Shown piece after piece: positions 63,986 through 64,000 of a stretch of 64,000 bases of DNA (position 1 is its first letter; the number at the start of each line of letters is the position of its first letter). A model generated the notes under the pieces. It saw only the letters and a list, made by a program, of their open reading frames with translations, ran no database searches and had not been told where the DNA came from. Source of the DNA: Bauldia sp. (lineage in GTDB: Bacteria > Pseudomonadota > Alphaproteobacteria > Rhizobiales > Kaistiaceae); NCBI GenBank assembly GCA_028284325.1, contig JANQRX010000005.1, positions 372,001 through 436,000 on the forward strand. Direction: 5' to 3'. The translations under genes were made by a program, and so were the position numbers.

Positions 63986-64000
63986 TCGGGCGCCCCTTCC

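Overview
The window is a dense, roughly two-thirds GC stretch of an alphaproteobacterial chromosome, most likely from the Hyphomicrobiales (Rhizobiales). The evidence is the gene content and order: acnA next to ccmABCDG, dapF-mtaB-ftsY, ffh to rplS, leuC/leuD/leuB with asd, and sdhCDA followed by mdh-sucCDAB. Families typical of that order are also present (IalB, DUF1223, DUF2794, DUF1127-like small proteins, a SoxR with four cysteines). I cannot name a genus. I see no rRNA, tRNA, CRISPR array or intact insertion sequence.

Layout. 1-3.1 kb: a MocR-type regulator running off the left edge, two DUF1127-like mini-genes with shared ATTGG/CCAAT operator-like sites, a CBS-domain site-2 protease, and a small AT-richer patch with a winged-helix gene, a 28-residue membrane peptide and five copies of a short alternating repeat. 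3.1-14.9 kb: argG, a PAP2 phosphatase, membrane proteins, rlmN, ialB, a YkvA-like gene, pterin dehydratase, thpR, a Bax-inhibitor-1 protein, an acetyltransferase, DUF2794, htpG and DUF1223. 14.9-25.4 kb: acnA, the cytochrome c maturation genes ccmABCDG, yciB, and the coupled operon dapF-mtaB-ftsY. 25.4-31 kb: an orphan AbrB-type antitoxin beside a palindromic repeat, then the translation operon ffh-chorismate mutase-rpsP-rimM-trmD-rplS, closed by a clear terminator. 31-42.8 kb: soxR divergent from a dehydrogenase/QueA-like pair, leuC, leuD, leuB, asd, deoD, pdxY and a CoA-ester lyase. 42.9-60.3 kb: the TCA block sdhCDA...sdhB, zapE, mdh, sucC, sucD, sucA, sucB. 60.3-64 kb: three poorly characterised genes and a LysE exporter.

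The central-metabolism genes form a nearly complete TCA segment: aconitase, 2-oxoglutarate dehydrogenase E1/E2, succinyl-CoA ligase, succinate dehydrogenase and malate dehydrogenase. The most unusual feature is that sdhA and sdhB are separated by 4.2 kb of cargo: an alginate-lyase-like secreted protein, DUF3052, CreD and VapD. Just after the first cargo gene lies a decayed second copy of the last 62-63 bases of sdhA, including its stop codon. This is a scar of the recombination that opened the operon.

Other points: a two-copy hairpin repeat with a compensatory base-pair change; a CcmC whose best ribosome-binding site adds about 50 residues resembling the start of an HTH antitoxin; a SoxR-type promoter with the 19-base spacer expected of MerR-family activation; a signal-peptide gene that seems to start at CTG overlapping the sucB stop; and two near-identical promoters flanking lysE, the second presumably serving a gene just beyond the right edge. 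Family names rest on reading motifs by eye, and no database search was possible.
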